From the NCBI RefSeq assembly GCF_900119315.1, contig NZ_LT827010.1, positions 820,501 through 884,500 of the forward strand: 64,000 nucleotides of DNA, read 5' to 3'. A program made the translations under genes and the position numbers. Numbering within the stretch: the first letter of the stretch is position 1; the number at the start of each line of letters is the position of its first letter. This DNA is from Actinoplanes sp. SE50/110. GTDB lineage: Bacteria; Actinomycetota; Actinomycetes; Mycobacteriales; Micromonosporaceae. Of the stretch, positions 18,446 through 27,427 are shown one piece after another. Below the pieces are notes generated by a model. That model worked only from the letters and a program-made list of their open reading frames with translations. It was not told where the DNA came from and did not search any database.

Positions 18446-18800
18446 CGGCTCGTCCCGCCGGCGCCGTGCGATGACCGTCAGGTTTGTCCGGCCGACCTTG
18501 CCGGATCCGGCTCCCTCGCGGCCGATTCTTACTTAGCGTTACGTCATGCGTTGGGGAACGCCACTTTCCGGGGCAGGTCGTACCGGTTCCGGCCCGGCCG
18601 TGTTGCGGGATTGTTATCCAGCGTTACGAGATAGATCTCCGCAGTGGCTTGTGTTCCAGGCCACCGTCGGAATACGTTGCCGGGCACAACAAACCGGTTC
18701 CTGATCCATCGGCGCCCAGGGGAGCGACACTCCCAGGCACGCACCACCCCTGAAAAATCCGAACGAAGGCCCGGATTTACCCCCCGAAAGGACATACGGA
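18446..18800 (+). promoter_or_regulatory. Promoter/operator region of the xylFGH operon
   Basis: This 355-base gap holds no credible gene. AGCGTTACG occurs twice in direct orientation (18535-18543 and 18620-18628), and a 12-bp palindrome GCCGGATCCGGC lies at 18500-18511. Either could be an operator or a terminator part. GGAAAG-type sequences before the xylF ATG are weak; CCCCGAAAGGAC gives the likely ribosome site. Exact promoter boxes could not be fixed. Confidence 0.45.
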
Positions 18801-19910
18801 ATGCGTAAGGGACTGTTCGCCCTTGCCGCGGTCGGCCTGCTGGCCACCGGAAGCATGGCCGCCTGTGGCGACAAGAAGGACGACACGACCCCGAGCTCGG
18901 GCGGCAGCAACGCCGCTTCGGCGGGCAAGGTCGGCGTCATCCTCCCCGACACCAAGAGCTCGGCTCGCTGGGCGACCGCGGACCTCAAGTACCTGACCGA
19001 CGCGTTCAAGGCGGCCGGCGTCGACGCCGACATCCAGAACGCGCAGGGCGACAAGACCCAGTTCGCGAGCATCGCCGACGGCATGATCTCGAAGGGCGTC
19101 AAGGTCCTGGTCATCGTCAACCTGGACTCGGGTTCCGGTGCCGCGGTGCTGAAGAAGGCCAAGGACGCGGGTATCGCGACGATCGACTACGACCGTCTGA
19201 CCCTCAACGGTGGCGCGGACTTCTACGTGTCCTTCGACAACACCAAGGTCGGCCAGCTGCAGGGCCAGGGCCTGGTCGACTGCCTGACCGCGGCCAAGGT
19301 CACCAAGCCGGTCATCGCCGAGCTCAACGGCTCGCCGACCGACAACAACGCCACGCTGTTCAAGCAGGGCTACGACTCGGTGCTCAAGCCGAAGTACGAC
19401 TCGGGCGACTACGTCAAGGGCCCGGACCAGAGCGTTCCGGACTGGGACAACGCCCAGGGCGGCACCATCTTCGAGCAGATGCTGACCAGCAACAAGAACA
19501 TCAAGGGTGTGCTGGCCGCCAACGACGGTCTCGGCAACGCGGCGATCTCGGTGCTGAAGAAGAACAAGCTGAACGGCCAGGTCCCGGTGACCGGCCAGGA
19601 CGCCACCGTCCAGGGTCTGCAGAACATCCTCGCCGGCGACCAGTGCATGACGGTCTACAAGGCGATCAAGAAGGAGGCCGACGCGGCCTCCGCGCTGGCC
19701 ATCTCGCTGGCCAAGGGCCAGGCGCCGACCACGGCGACCGGCAGCGTCACCGACCCGGAGTCGAAGAAGGACGTCAAGTCGGTCCTGCTCGACCCGCAGT
19801 CGATCACCAAGGCGAACGTCAAGGACGTCGTGGCGGACGGCTTCGTGACCAAGGAGGAGCTCTGCACCGCGGACTTCGCCAAGGCCTGCACCGACGCTGG
19901 CATCAGCTGA
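18801..19910 (+). CDS. xylF: Xylose-type sugar ABC transporter substrate-binding lipoprotein
   Basis: A 369-residue periplasmic-binding-protein type 1 lipoprotein. The signal peptide ends in a lipobox (GSMAAC, Cys22), followed by a Lys/Asp/Ser linker. The mature part starts VGVILPDTKSSARWATAD and contains LVIVNLDSGSG, TIDYDRLTLNGG and AANDGLGNAAISVL, matching the XylF (D-xylose) cluster of sugar binders. Ligand identity is inferred from family only. xylG and xylH follow, but a 15-bp hairpin lies in the 152-base gap, which should keep binding-protein mRNA in excess. Confidence 0.9.
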   Translation: MRKGLFALAAVGLLATGSMAACGDKKDDTTPSSGGSNAASAGKVGVILPDTKSSARWATADLKYLTDAFKAAGVDADIQNAQGDKTQFASIADGMISKGVKVLVIVNLDSGSGAAVLKKAKDAGIATIDYDRLTLNGGADFYVSFDNTKVGQLQGQGLVDCLTAAKVTKPVIAELNGSPTDNNATLFKQGYDSVLKPKYDSGDYVKGPDQSVPDWDNAQGGTIFEQMLTSNKNIKGVLAANDGLGNAAISVLKKNKLNGQVPVTGQDATVQGLQNILAGDQCMTVYKAIKKEADAASALAISLAKGQAPTTATGSVTDPESKKDVKSVLLDPQSITKANVKDVVADGFVTKEELCTADFAKACTDAGIS

Positions 19911-19950
19911 CCATCGGCTGAACCAGCCCCCACCGTTTGACGGCTGAGGA

Positions 19951-19982
19951 CGGCGCCGCCCACCTTGAGGTGGGCGGCGCCG
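19951..19982 (+). terminator. Intercistronic hairpin xylF/xylG
   Basis: CGGCGCCGCCCACCT (19951-19965) is perfectly complementary to AGGTGGGCGGCGCCG (19968-19982): a 15-bp stem with a 2-base loop (or 14 bp with 4). There is no T run. It sits 40 bases after xylF, so it likely acts as a partial terminator or 3' stabiliser within the operon. Confidence 0.7.
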
Positions 19983-20062
19983 GAGTCGGTTTCGCTGCCT
20001 CTCAGTGTCGAGGGGCGTCAGGCGCGCGATCCAACCGGTCACCGAGCGAAGGAGAACCATCC

Positions 20063-20866
20063 GTGGCCGCGACACCCCTACTGGAACTGCGCGGGATCAA
20101 CAAGAGCTTCGGTCCCGTCCAGGTCCTGCACGACGTCGGACTCAACGTCTACCCGGGCGAGGTCACCGCCCTGGTCGGCGACAACGGCGCCGGTAAGTCC
20201 ACCCTGGTCAAGTGCATCAGCGGTATCTACAACATCGACTCGGGCACGGCCGTCTTCGACGGCAAAGAGGTCGCCATCCACAGCCCCCGGGACGCGTCGG
20301 CTCTGGGCATCGAGGTCGTCTACCAGGACCTCGCGCTCTGCGACAACCTGGACATCGTCCAGAACATGTTCCTCGGCCGGGAGAAGAAGCGCGGCGTCGT
20401 CCTCGACGAGGCGACCATGGAGGAGATGGCCGGCGAGACGCTGCGCAGCCTCTCGGTACGCACCGTCAAGTCGCTGCGCCAGCTGGTCGCCAGCCTCTCC
20501 GGCGGTCAGCGGCAGACCGTGGCGATCGCCAAGGCCGTGCTCTGGAACAGCAAGGTCGTCATCCTCGACGAGCCGACCGCGGCCCTCGGCGTGGCGCAGA
20601 CCGCGCAGGTGCTCGAGCTGGTCCGCCGGCTGGCCGACAACGGTCTCGGCGTCGTGCTGATCTCGCACAACATGAACGACGTCTTCGCCGTGTCGGACCG
20701 GATCGCCGCCCTCTACCTCGGCCGGATGGCCGCCCAGGTGAAGAGCTCCGATGTGACGCACTCCCAGGTCGTCGAGCTGATCACCGCCGGGCGCAGCGGC
20801 AACCTCGGTCTGCCGCCCGAGAAGCCCTCCGACTTCGTCGACATCACGCCGGGAGAAGAGCAGTGA
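20063..20866 (+). CDS. xylG: Xylose-type sugar ABC transporter ATPase
   Basis: A 267-residue single ABC domain. Walker A is VGDNGAGKSTLVKCISG (near residue 36), signature LVASLSGGQRQTVAIAKA, Walker B VVILDEPTAALGV and switch His VVLISHNM. Enterobacterial XylG has two fused domains (about 500 residues); this one has a single domain and must work as a homodimer, as is common for actinobacterial sugar importers. GTG start 20063 has GAAGGAGA nine bases upstream. The stop overlaps xylH (GTGA). Confidence 0.9.
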   Translation: MAATPLLELRGINKSFGPVQVLHDVGLNVYPGEVTALVGDNGAGKSTLVKCISGIYNIDSGTAVFDGKEVAIHSPRDASALGIEVVYQDLALCDNLDIVQNMFLGREKKRGVVLDEATMEEMAGETLRSLSVRTVKSLRQLVASLSGGQRQTVAIAKAVLWNSKVVILDEPTAALGVAQTAQVLELVRRLADNGLGVVLISHNMNDVFAVSDRIAALYLGRMAAQVKSSDVTHSQVVELITAGRSGNLGLPPEKPSDFVDITPGEEQ

Positions 20867-22122
20867 CCACCACGACCACCACCACGGCGGGTGGCATCCA
20901 GGCCGTCAAGCCGACGGTCAGCAGCCACATCCGCGACTACTGGGCCCGGGTGCGCGGTGGCGACCTCGGCACCCTGCCGGCCGTGCTCGGCCTGATCGTC
21001 CTCTCCCTGGTCTTCGGCGTGGCCCGCAGCGACACGTTCCTGAGCGGCCGCAACTTCGCCAACCTGTTCAACCAGGGCGCCGGCGTCATCTTCATCGCGA
21101 TGGGCCTGGTCTTCGTCCTGCTGCTGGGCGAGATCGACCTGTCCGCCGGTTACACCAGCGGCGTCTGCGGCGCGATCATGGCGATCATGCTGACCGAGCA
21201 CGGGCAGCCGGCCTACCTGGCGATCCCGGCCGCGATGCTCACCGGCGTCGTGATCGGCCTGCTCCTCGGCTCGCTGGTCGCCAAGGTCAAGATCCCGTCG
21301 TTCGTCGTCACCCTGGCCGCCTTCCTGGCCTTCCAGGGCGTGCTGCTGAAGCTGCTCGGCGAGGGCAAGAACATCTCGACCCGTGACGAGTTCGTCAACA
21401 GCCTCAACAACGACAACCTCTCGATCGGTCTGAGCTGGGGCTTCGCCGTCCTGGCGGTCGTGGTGTTCGCCGCGGTGCAGCTGAACCGGGTCCGGGCGCG
21501 GGCCAAGCGCGGCCTGATCACCGAGCCGATCGGCATCGTGCTGCTGCGCGTCGGCGGCCTGGCGGCCATCGTGCTGATCGCCACCGCGGTGCTCACCCAG
21601 GAGCGGGCGATCAACCCGGCGCTCAACTCGCTCAAGGGCGTGCCGATCGTCGTCCCGATCATCGTGGCGTTCCTCGTCATCTGGACGTTCGTGCTGGGCC
21701 GCACCACCTACGGCCGGCACGTCTACGCGGTCGGTGGCAACACCGAGGCGGCCCGCCGCGCCGGCATCCCGGTCGACGGGATCCGCATCTCGGTCTTCGT
21801 GATCTGCTCGTTCATGGCCTCGATCGGCGGCATCATGCTGGTCAGCCGGGCCACCTCGGTCGACCCGAACACCGGCGGCAGCAACATCCTGCTGTACGCG
21901 GTGGGCGCCGCGGTGATCGGCGGCACCAGCCTCTTCGGTGGCAAGGGCAGGGTGATCAACGCGGTGATCGGTGGCGCGGTGATCGCGGTGATCGACAACG
22001 GCATGGGCCTGATGGGGTACCAGCCGGGCACCAAGTACATCTTCACCGGTCTGATCCTGCTGCTCGCCGCGAGCGTCGACGCGCTGGCCCGCCGCAGGGC
22101 GGCCGCCTCGGGCAACCGGTGA
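20863..22122 (+). CDS. xylH: Xylose-type sugar ABC transporter permease
   Basis: A 419-residue membrane permease of the CUT2/RbsC-XylH family with about ten hydrophobic helices. The typical loop GLVFVLLLGEIDLSAGYTSG and the C-terminal GNTEAARRAGIPVDGIRISVF and GGTSLFGGKGRV segments are present. A Thr-rich cytoplasmic N-terminus precedes the first helix. It is translationally coupled to xylG (GTGA) and followed 31 bases later by the ROK regulator. Confidence 0.92.
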   Translation: MTTTTTTTAGGIQAVKPTVSSHIRDYWARVRGGDLGTLPAVLGLIVLSLVFGVARSDTFLSGRNFANLFNQGAGVIFIAMGLVFVLLLGEIDLSAGYTSGVCGAIMAIMLTEHGQPAYLAIPAAMLTGVVIGLLLGSLVAKVKIPSFVVTLAAFLAFQGVLLKLLGEGKNISTRDEFVNSLNNDNLSIGLSWGFAVLAVVVFAAVQLNRVRARAKRGLITEPIGIVLLRVGGLAAIVLIATAVLTQERAINPALNSLKGVPIVVPIIVAFLVIWTFVLGRTTYGRHVYAVGGNTEAARRAGIPVDGIRISVFVICSFMASIGGIMLVSRATSVDPNTGGSNILLYAVGAAVIGGTSLFGGKGRVINAVIGGAVIAVIDNGMGLMGYQPGTKYIFTGLILLLAASVDALARRRAAASGNR

Positions 22123-22153
22123 GTCGGAGCCGGGGGCGGGGGTCGGCGAGCTG

Positions 22154-23332
22154 ATGCGCGCCGGCCCCAGCCAGGAAGAGGTTCGCCGCCACAATCTCGG
22201 GACGCTGTTGCGGTACGTGCACATGCACGGCGCCACCTCCCGGGCGGAACTCACCACCCGGCTCGGCCTCAACCGCAGCACCATCGGGGCACTCACCGCC
22301 GAGCTGATCAGCGCTGGTCTGGTCAGCGAGGCGGTGCCGAAGGAGACCGGCCGGGCCGGACGGCCGTCACTGGTCGTCCGGCCCGAGTCGGACACGGTCT
22401 TCGCGTACTCGCTCAGCATCGAGGTGGATCGGCTGCGCGCCGCCCGGGTCGGGCTGGGCGGGCAGATCCTGGAGCAGTACGAGACCGTCCGGCCGCCCGG
22501 GATGAGCGCGGACGAGGCGGTCGAGCCGCTGGCCCGGTTCGTCCGGGCGATGCACGACCAGGTGAGCGACGACGCCCGCTGCGTGGGCAGCGGTCTCGCG
22601 GTGGCCGGCATGGTGCGCCGCGAGGACGGCATGGTCCGGCTGGCGCCGACCATCGGCTGGGTGGAGGAGCCGGTCGGCGCCGCGCTGCGGTCCGAGCTCG
22701 GCGCACCCGGGCGGCTCAGCATCGGCAACCACGCGGACGTCTGCGCGCTCGCCGAACACGCGCGCGGCGCGGCGGTCGGCTGCGACAACGTCATCTACCT
22801 GTACGGCGATGTCGGCGTCGGCGCGGGCATCGTGGCCGGCGGACGGCGGGTCACCGGGCACGGCGGGTACGGCGGCGAGGTCGGCCACATGGTGGTCAAC
22901 CCGTACGGCCGGCCCTGCGATTGCGGTTCCCGCGGCTGCTGGGAGACCGAGATCGGCGAACACGCGCTGCTGCGGCTGTCCGGCCGGGCCGACCGCACCG
23001 GACGCGACGTGGTGCTGGAGGTGGTGGACGCCGCGGTCCGCGGGGACAGCCAGGCGCAGCACGCGCTGCGGCACGTCGGCGACTGGATCGGGTTCGGCGT
23101 CGGCAACCTGGTCAACATCTTCAACCCGGAGGTGGTGATCTTCGGGGGCACGCTGCGCGACGTCTATCTGGTCGCGGCCGCCCAGATCCGCAGCCGGCTC
23201 AACTCGGTCGGGCTGCCGGCCTGCCGGGAGCACGTCCGGCTGCGCACCCCGGAGCTCGGCGCGGACGCCGCCCTGATCGGCGCGGCCGAACTCGCCTTCG
23301 AGCACCTGCTCGACGACCCGCTGATCAGCTGA
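22154..23332 (+). CDS. ROK-family transcriptional regulator (XylR-like)
   Basis: A 392-residue repressor-type protein. The N-terminal winged helix (about residues 15-70, TSRAELTTRLGLNRSTIGAL) is followed by a sugar-kinase-like ROK domain with GDVGVGAGIVAGG and the zinc-binding CDCGSRGCWE. The phosphate-transfer features of ROK kinases are weak, so a sugar-sensing repressor is likely. It is immediately downstream of xylFGH and probably controls that operon; the operator is unproven (see the AGCGTTACG repeats upstream of xylF). Confidence 0.88.
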   Translation: MRAGPSQEEVRRHNLGTLLRYVHMHGATSRAELTTRLGLNRSTIGALTAELISAGLVSEAVPKETGRAGRPSLVVRPESDTVFAYSLSIEVDRLRAARVGLGGQILEQYETVRPPGMSADEAVEPLARFVRAMHDQVSDDARCVGSGLAVAGMVRREDGMVRLAPTIGWVEEPVGAALRSELGAPGRLSIGNHADVCALAEHARGAAVGCDNVIYLYGDVGVGAGIVAGGRRVTGHGGYGGEVGHMVVNPYGRPCDCGSRGCWETEIGEHALLRLSGRADRTGRDVVLEVVDAAVRGDSQAQHALRHVGDWIGFGVGNLVNIFNPEVVIFGGTLRDVYLVAAAQIRSRLNSVGLPACREHVRLRTPELGADAALIGAAELAFEHLLDDPLIS

Positions 23333-23374
23333 ACGCCCGATCACCCGGGACGCGCGAACGGCCCCGGAAGCTCT

Positions 23375-24277
23375 ATGCTGCCGCGCATGCCCCCGCACCA
23401 CCCCGTCCTGGATCCCGCCGTCGCGTACCCGAAGATCAATGAACTCCGGGCCGCACTCGACGCGCGGGACTGGACCGCCTGCCGCGCCCTGCTGGACGCG
23501 GCGGAGCCGGTGGAGCGGGGCTTCCTGATCGACGCCGCCGCGGAGGCCGCCGAGGTGGCCGGGTTCCTGCGCGGGGTGCGCACCGCCGATCCGGCGGACA
23601 GCACCGCGGCGGCGCTGCTCGGCCGGCATCTGACCGTGGTCGCCGGCTCCGCCGAACGCTGGCGGGCCGCCGAGATCGAGCTGATCGACGCGGCCGCCCG
23701 CGCCCCGGACGATCCGGCCGTCTGGGCCGCCCGGCTGGGCACCGCCCGCCTCCTCGGCCTGGGGCAGTCCGAGGCTCGCCGCCGCTACGACCGGCTGGCC
23801 GCAATCGATCCGCACTTCCTGCCCGGGCAGTCCGGGTTCGCGCGGCAGCTGTGTCCGCAGTGGGGCGGTGACTGGGACCGGGCGCACGAGTTCGCCCGGT
23901 CGGCCGCCGAGGCCGCGCCGCCCGGCTCGCTGAGCCACGTGCTGATCGCCGAGGTGCACATCGAGCACTGGCTGGCGCTGCGGGACACCGCGGCCCGGCG
24001 CACCTATCTGGCCGCCGACGCGGTGCGCTCCGGGCTCTACGACGCCGCGAAGAGCTCGGTCTGGCACGCCGACTTCCGGCGTACGCACGGCTGGGTGCAC
24101 GTGATGAACGTCTTCGCGGTGGCCTTCGCGCTGCTCGACGACATGCCCGCGGTGGCCTCGCTGTTCACCGCCCTGGACGGTCTGGCCACCGGGTGGCCGT
24201 GGTCCTGCCTCGGCGACCCGGTCACCGTGATCAGCCAGTACGCCGAGCGCGCGCTGCCGGACGGAGGTGCCGCATGA
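23375..24277 (+). CDS. Helical protein of unknown function, first gene of the M16 unit
   Basis: A 300-residue, soluble, Ala/Leu/Arg-rich protein whose repeated helical hairpins (for example RAALDARDWTACRALLDAA and LGLGQSEARRRYDRLAAIDP) resemble TPR-type scaffolds. No catalytic motif or signal peptide is seen. ATG 23375 has GGAAG four bases upstream; ATG 23387 is an alternative. Its stop overlaps the next ATG (ATGA), tying it to the two M16-like genes. It may act as an adaptor or scaffold for them; this is inference. The gene follows the ROK regulator by 42 bases. Confidence 0.75.
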   Translation: MLPRMPPHHPVLDPAVAYPKINELRAALDARDWTACRALLDAAEPVERGFLIDAAAEAAEVAGFLRGVRTADPADSTAAALLGRHLTVVAGSAERWRAAEIELIDAAARAPDDPAVWAARLGTARLLGLGQSEARRRYDRLAAIDPHFLPGQSGFARQLCPQWGGDWDRAHEFARSAAEAAPPGSLSHVLIAEVHIEHWLALRDTAARRTYLAADAVRSGLYDAAKSSVWHADFRRTHGWVHVMNVFAVAFALLDDMPAVASLFTALDGLATGWPWSCLGDPVTVISQYAERALPDGGAA

Positions 24278-25761
24278 TCACCCGGCTCGAGGTGGACGGG
24301 GTGCCGGCCGTGCTCTCGCCGACCACCGGCCCGATGCACGCCGGCCTGGTCTTCCGGGTCGGGGTGGCGGACGAGCCGCTGCCCCGCCGCGGCGTCACCC
24401 GGCTGGTCGAGCACCTGGTGCTGGACGGCCCGGGCGCCACCGGGCGGCAGCACCAACCGATGACCGGCGCCGAGCACACGTTCTTCCACGTGCGCGGCGA
24501 CGCCGACGAGATCACCACCTTCCTCACCGGGGTCTGCGACGCCCTGCGCGAGCCGCCGGTCGACCGGCTGGAGCAGGTCCGGGACCGCCTCAGGGAACAC
24601 CGGGAGCAGGGCGACCCGCTGGCCCTGTGGCGGCACGGCGCCCGCGATTTCGGCGCCGCCGGCTATCCCGAGTGGGGTCTCGACGGGCTCACCGCCGAGC
24701 AGCTGCGGGATTGGATCGCGCGCTACTTCACCCGGGAGAACGCGGCCCTCTGGGTCGCCGGCGAACAGATCCCGGCCGGTCTGAAACTGCACCTGCCGCC
24801 GGGCGAGCGACGGCCGGCGCCGGTCCCGTCCTCGGCGCTGCCGATCACCCCGGCCTGGTTCGAGGGCTCGGGCGACGAGCTGGCCTGGGACGCGGTGGTG
24901 ACCCGGGCGCCGCGCGCCGCGGTCTTCGCCAACGTGCTGGAGCGGCACATGGTCCGCGAGCTCCGGCAGCGGGACGCCGTCTCCGGCCCGGTGCGCACCG
25001 ACTACCAGCCGCGGGCCGGCGGCACCGCCCGGATCGTCGCGCATGCCGAGGCGCTGCCGGGCCGGCGCGAGGCGGCGCTCGGCTCGCTGGCCGACGTGCT
25101 GGCCGCGATGCGGGTCGGCCGGATCGACCCGGCGGACGTGGCCACCGTGGTGCGGCTCACCGCGGACGGCCTGGCCGAGGCGGACACCCGCGGCGGGCGG
25201 CTGCCCGGGCAGGCGTTCAACCTGCTGGCCGGGCGCGAGCTCAAGGATCTGGACGAGGCGGTCGCCGAGGTGCGCGCGGTCACGCCGGAGCAGGTCGCCG
25301 AGGTGGCCGCCGCGGCGTACGGCAACGGGCTGCTGATGACCCCGGCCGGCACCGGTGCCGGCTGGGCGGGCTACACCGCCGGGCCGACCCGCTCCGAGTC
25401 GGCGGTCACCGGCCGGGTGCACCGGGCGGTCAACGACCCCCGGCACCACCTGGTGGCCGGTGCCGGGGGACTGAGCCACGTGGCCGGCGGGACGGCCGCC
25501 ACGGTGCGCTACGACGAGTGCGCCGCGATGCTCGTCTGGCCGGACGGTGCGCGCCATCTGATCGGGCCGGACGCGATCACGGTCCGGGTCGAGCCCTCGC
25601 TGCTGCGCGCCGGTACCCGGCTGACCCGGGAGGCCGACGCGCAGGTGCCGGCCGACCGGTGGATCACCATGCCGGTCCGGGAGCAGATCCCGCAGCCGCC
25701 ACCCCGGCAGCGCCGCCCGCTCCGCGAGGTGCTCCGCTTCCCGCGCCGGAGACAGCCCTGA
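24274..25761 (+). CDS. M16 peptidase-like protein, catalytically degenerate
   Basis: A 495-residue homologue of the next gene. The shared front block PMHAGLVFRVG-ADEPL-RG aligns in both. The zinc motif HxxEH is RLVEH here, with Arg for the first His, and the downstream Glu helix reads LEQVRDRLREHREQ instead of EKEILRTEE. The substrate-clamp Arg/Tyr pair near residue 240 is also lost. So it should not hydrolyse peptides. In M16 heterodimers (such as mitochondrial MPP alpha/beta) an inactive subunit helps bind substrate. No membrane segment is seen. ATGA overlap upstream and TGATG downstream imply coupled synthesis with the active partner. Confidence 0.82.
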   Translation: MITRLEVDGVPAVLSPTTGPMHAGLVFRVGVADEPLPRRGVTRLVEHLVLDGPGATGRQHQPMTGAEHTFFHVRGDADEITTFLTGVCDALREPPVDRLEQVRDRLREHREQGDPLALWRHGARDFGAAGYPEWGLDGLTAEQLRDWIARYFTRENAALWVAGEQIPAGLKLHLPPGERRPAPVPSSALPITPAWFEGSGDELAWDAVVTRAPRAAVFANVLERHMVRELRQRDAVSGPVRTDYQPRAGGTARIVAHAEALPGRREAALGSLADVLAAMRVGRIDPADVATVVRLTADGLAEADTRGGRLPGQAFNLLAGRELKDLDEAVAEVRAVTPEQVAEVAAAAYGNGLLMTPAGTGAGWAGYTAGPTRSESAVTGRVHRAVNDPRHHLVAGAGGLSHVAGGTAATVRYDECAAMLVWPDGARHLIGPDAITVRVEPSLLRAGTRLTREADAQVPADRWITMPVREQIPQPPPRQRRPLREVLRFPRRRQP

Positions 25762-27398
25762 TGATCACCGAACGGGAGATCGGCGGCATTCCCGCCCTGC
25801 TCGCCCCGGCCACCGGGCCGATGCACGCCGGCCTGGTCTTCCGGGTCGGGCATGCCGACGAGCCGCTGGCCAAGCGGGGTATCACGCACCTGATCGAGCA
25901 TCTCGCACTGTTCTCGTTCGGGGTGGCCGACTACCACTACAACGGCGCCACCGGGGTGGAGTACACGTACTTCCACATGCAGGGCGCCGAGGCGGACATC
26001 GTCACCTTCCTCAACGGGGTCTGCGCCGGCCTGCGCGAGCTGCCGATGTCGCGGCTCCCGGTGGAGAAGGAGATCCTGCGCACCGAGGAGAACGGTCGCG
26101 GCGAGAGCCCGGCCGGCCCGCTCGGGCTGTGGCGGCACGGCGCCCGGGACTACGGCATGCCGGCCTTCCCGGAGTGGGGCCTGACCGGACTCACTCCGGA
26201 CGACCTGCGCGACTGGGTGGCCCGCTGGTTCACCGCGGAGAACGCGGCCCTGTGGATCGCCGGCCCGGGCGTGCCGGACGGCCTCGACCTGCGGCTGCCG
26301 CACGGCGAACGCCGGCCGGCCCCGGCCCCGTCGAACGCGCTGCCCTGTCGTCCCGCCTACTTCGCCGGCCCGGAGAACGTGGTCGCCTGGAACGCCGCGG
26401 TGCCCCGGCAACCGGCCGCGGCGGTGCTGGCCGGCGTGCTGGAGCGGGCGCTGTTCCGCTCGCTGCGTCAGGAGAGCGGACTGTCCTACACGGTGCAGGC
26501 CGACTTCGAATCGCGGGGCGACGGCGCGATGGTGATCACCGCGGCCGCCGACGCGCTGCCGGAGAAGCAGGAGGCGGTGCTCCGCGGGTTCGTCGAGGTG
26601 CTGGAGGTGGCCCGGGACGGCGGCTTCGCACCGGCCGAGATCACCGCCGTGGTCAACCAGCGCTGCGAGGACCTGGCCCGGGCCGAGGAGGCCGGTGCCC
26701 GGCTGCCCGCGCAGGTGTTCAACCTGCTGGCCGGCCGCCGGGTGCGGCAGCTCGACGAGGCGCTGGCCGAGCTGCGCGAGGTCACCCCGGCCGACGTCGC
26801 GGTGGCCGGCCGCCTCGCGGTCGCCGACGGCCTGTTGATGACGCCGGGGCGGACGACCGCCGAGTGGGCCGGGTACACCGCCGCGCCGGAGTGCTCCACC
26901 GAGGCGGTGACCGGCGCCGAGTACCGCCTGCTCGACCCGGAGCGCCCGGGGGACCGGCTGATCGCCGGGACGCACGGAATCAGCCTGGTCGGCGACGCGT
27001 CGACCGTCACCGTCCGGTACGACGGCCTCGCCGGCGTGCTCTCCTGGCCGGACGGTGCCCGCCGGTTCATCGGCCACGACGGTATCCAGGTGCACGTCGA
27101 GCCGACCCTGGTGGACGGTGGTCCGGCGCTGGTCGCGGCGTTGGACACCGGGGTGCGGCCGGAGCAGCGGGTCACCATGGCGGCCCGCGACCCGGCCCGG
27201 ATCCCGCATCCGCCCGCGCCGCCGGCACCGCCGCCCCGGGACCCGCGCCGCACCGAGCGGATCTGGCGCCTGAGTTTCGCCGCGGTCGGCCTGATCGGGC
27301 TGGTGACGCTGCGGCTCCTGGCCCCGCCGGTGGCCGCCGCGTTCTTCGCGATCGCGCTGATCGTGGTGTTCGCGGTGTATCGGATCCTCGGTAGGTGA
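25761..27398 (+). CDS. M16 family metallopeptidase with C-terminal membrane anchor
   Basis: A 545-residue protein. The zinc site HLIEH (near residue 45) is intact, with the distal Glu in EKEILRTEENG. The C-lobe motif RQESGLSYTV carries the Arg/Tyr pair that holds substrate. The last 70 residues contain a Pro-rich stretch and two hydrophobic helices (about 500-540), which would tether the enzyme to the membrane, probably facing the cytoplasm because no signal peptide is present. It overlaps the inactive homologue by one base (TGATG). The substrate is unknown. A molybdopterin oxidoreductase gene follows directly. Confidence 0.85.
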   Translation: MITEREIGGIPALLAPATGPMHAGLVFRVGHADEPLAKRGITHLIEHLALFSFGVADYHYNGATGVEYTYFHMQGAEADIVTFLNGVCAGLRELPMSRLPVEKEILRTEENGRGESPAGPLGLWRHGARDYGMPAFPEWGLTGLTPDDLRDWVARWFTAENAALWIAGPGVPDGLDLRLPHGERRPAPAPSNALPCRPAYFAGPENVVAWNAAVPRQPAAAVLAGVLERALFRSLRQESGLSYTVQADFESRGDGAMVITAAADALPEKQEAVLRGFVEVLEVARDGGFAPAEITAVVNQRCEDLARAEEAGARLPAQVFNLLAGRRVRQLDEALAELREVTPADVAVAGRLAVADGLLMTPGRTTAEWAGYTAAPECSTEAVTGAEYRLLDPERPGDRLIAGTHGISLVGDASTVTVRYDGLAGVLSWPDGARRFIGHDGIQVHVEPTLVDGGPALVAALDTGVRPEQRVTMAARDPARIPHPPAPPAPPPRDPRRTERIWRLSFAAVGLIGLVTLRLLAPPVAAAFFAIALIVVFAVYRILGR

Positions 27399-27427
27399 CG
27401 TTCAGCTTCACGGTGCAGGATGGCGCG

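Noticed and set aside
18544..18795. 83-codon minus-strand ORF in the xyl promoter region
   Set aside because: No ribosome site or family features; the region is better explained as promoter DNA.
20063..20866. xylG as a truncated gene because it has one ABC domain
   Set aside because: All ATPase motifs are complete and the ends are coupled to neighbours; single-domain versions are common in this family.
24267..27398. Single 1043-residue ORF that would fuse the two M16 genes
   Set aside because: The first 498 codons are an out-of-frame reading of the inactive M16 gene; the real second gene starts at 25761 after a TGATG overlap.
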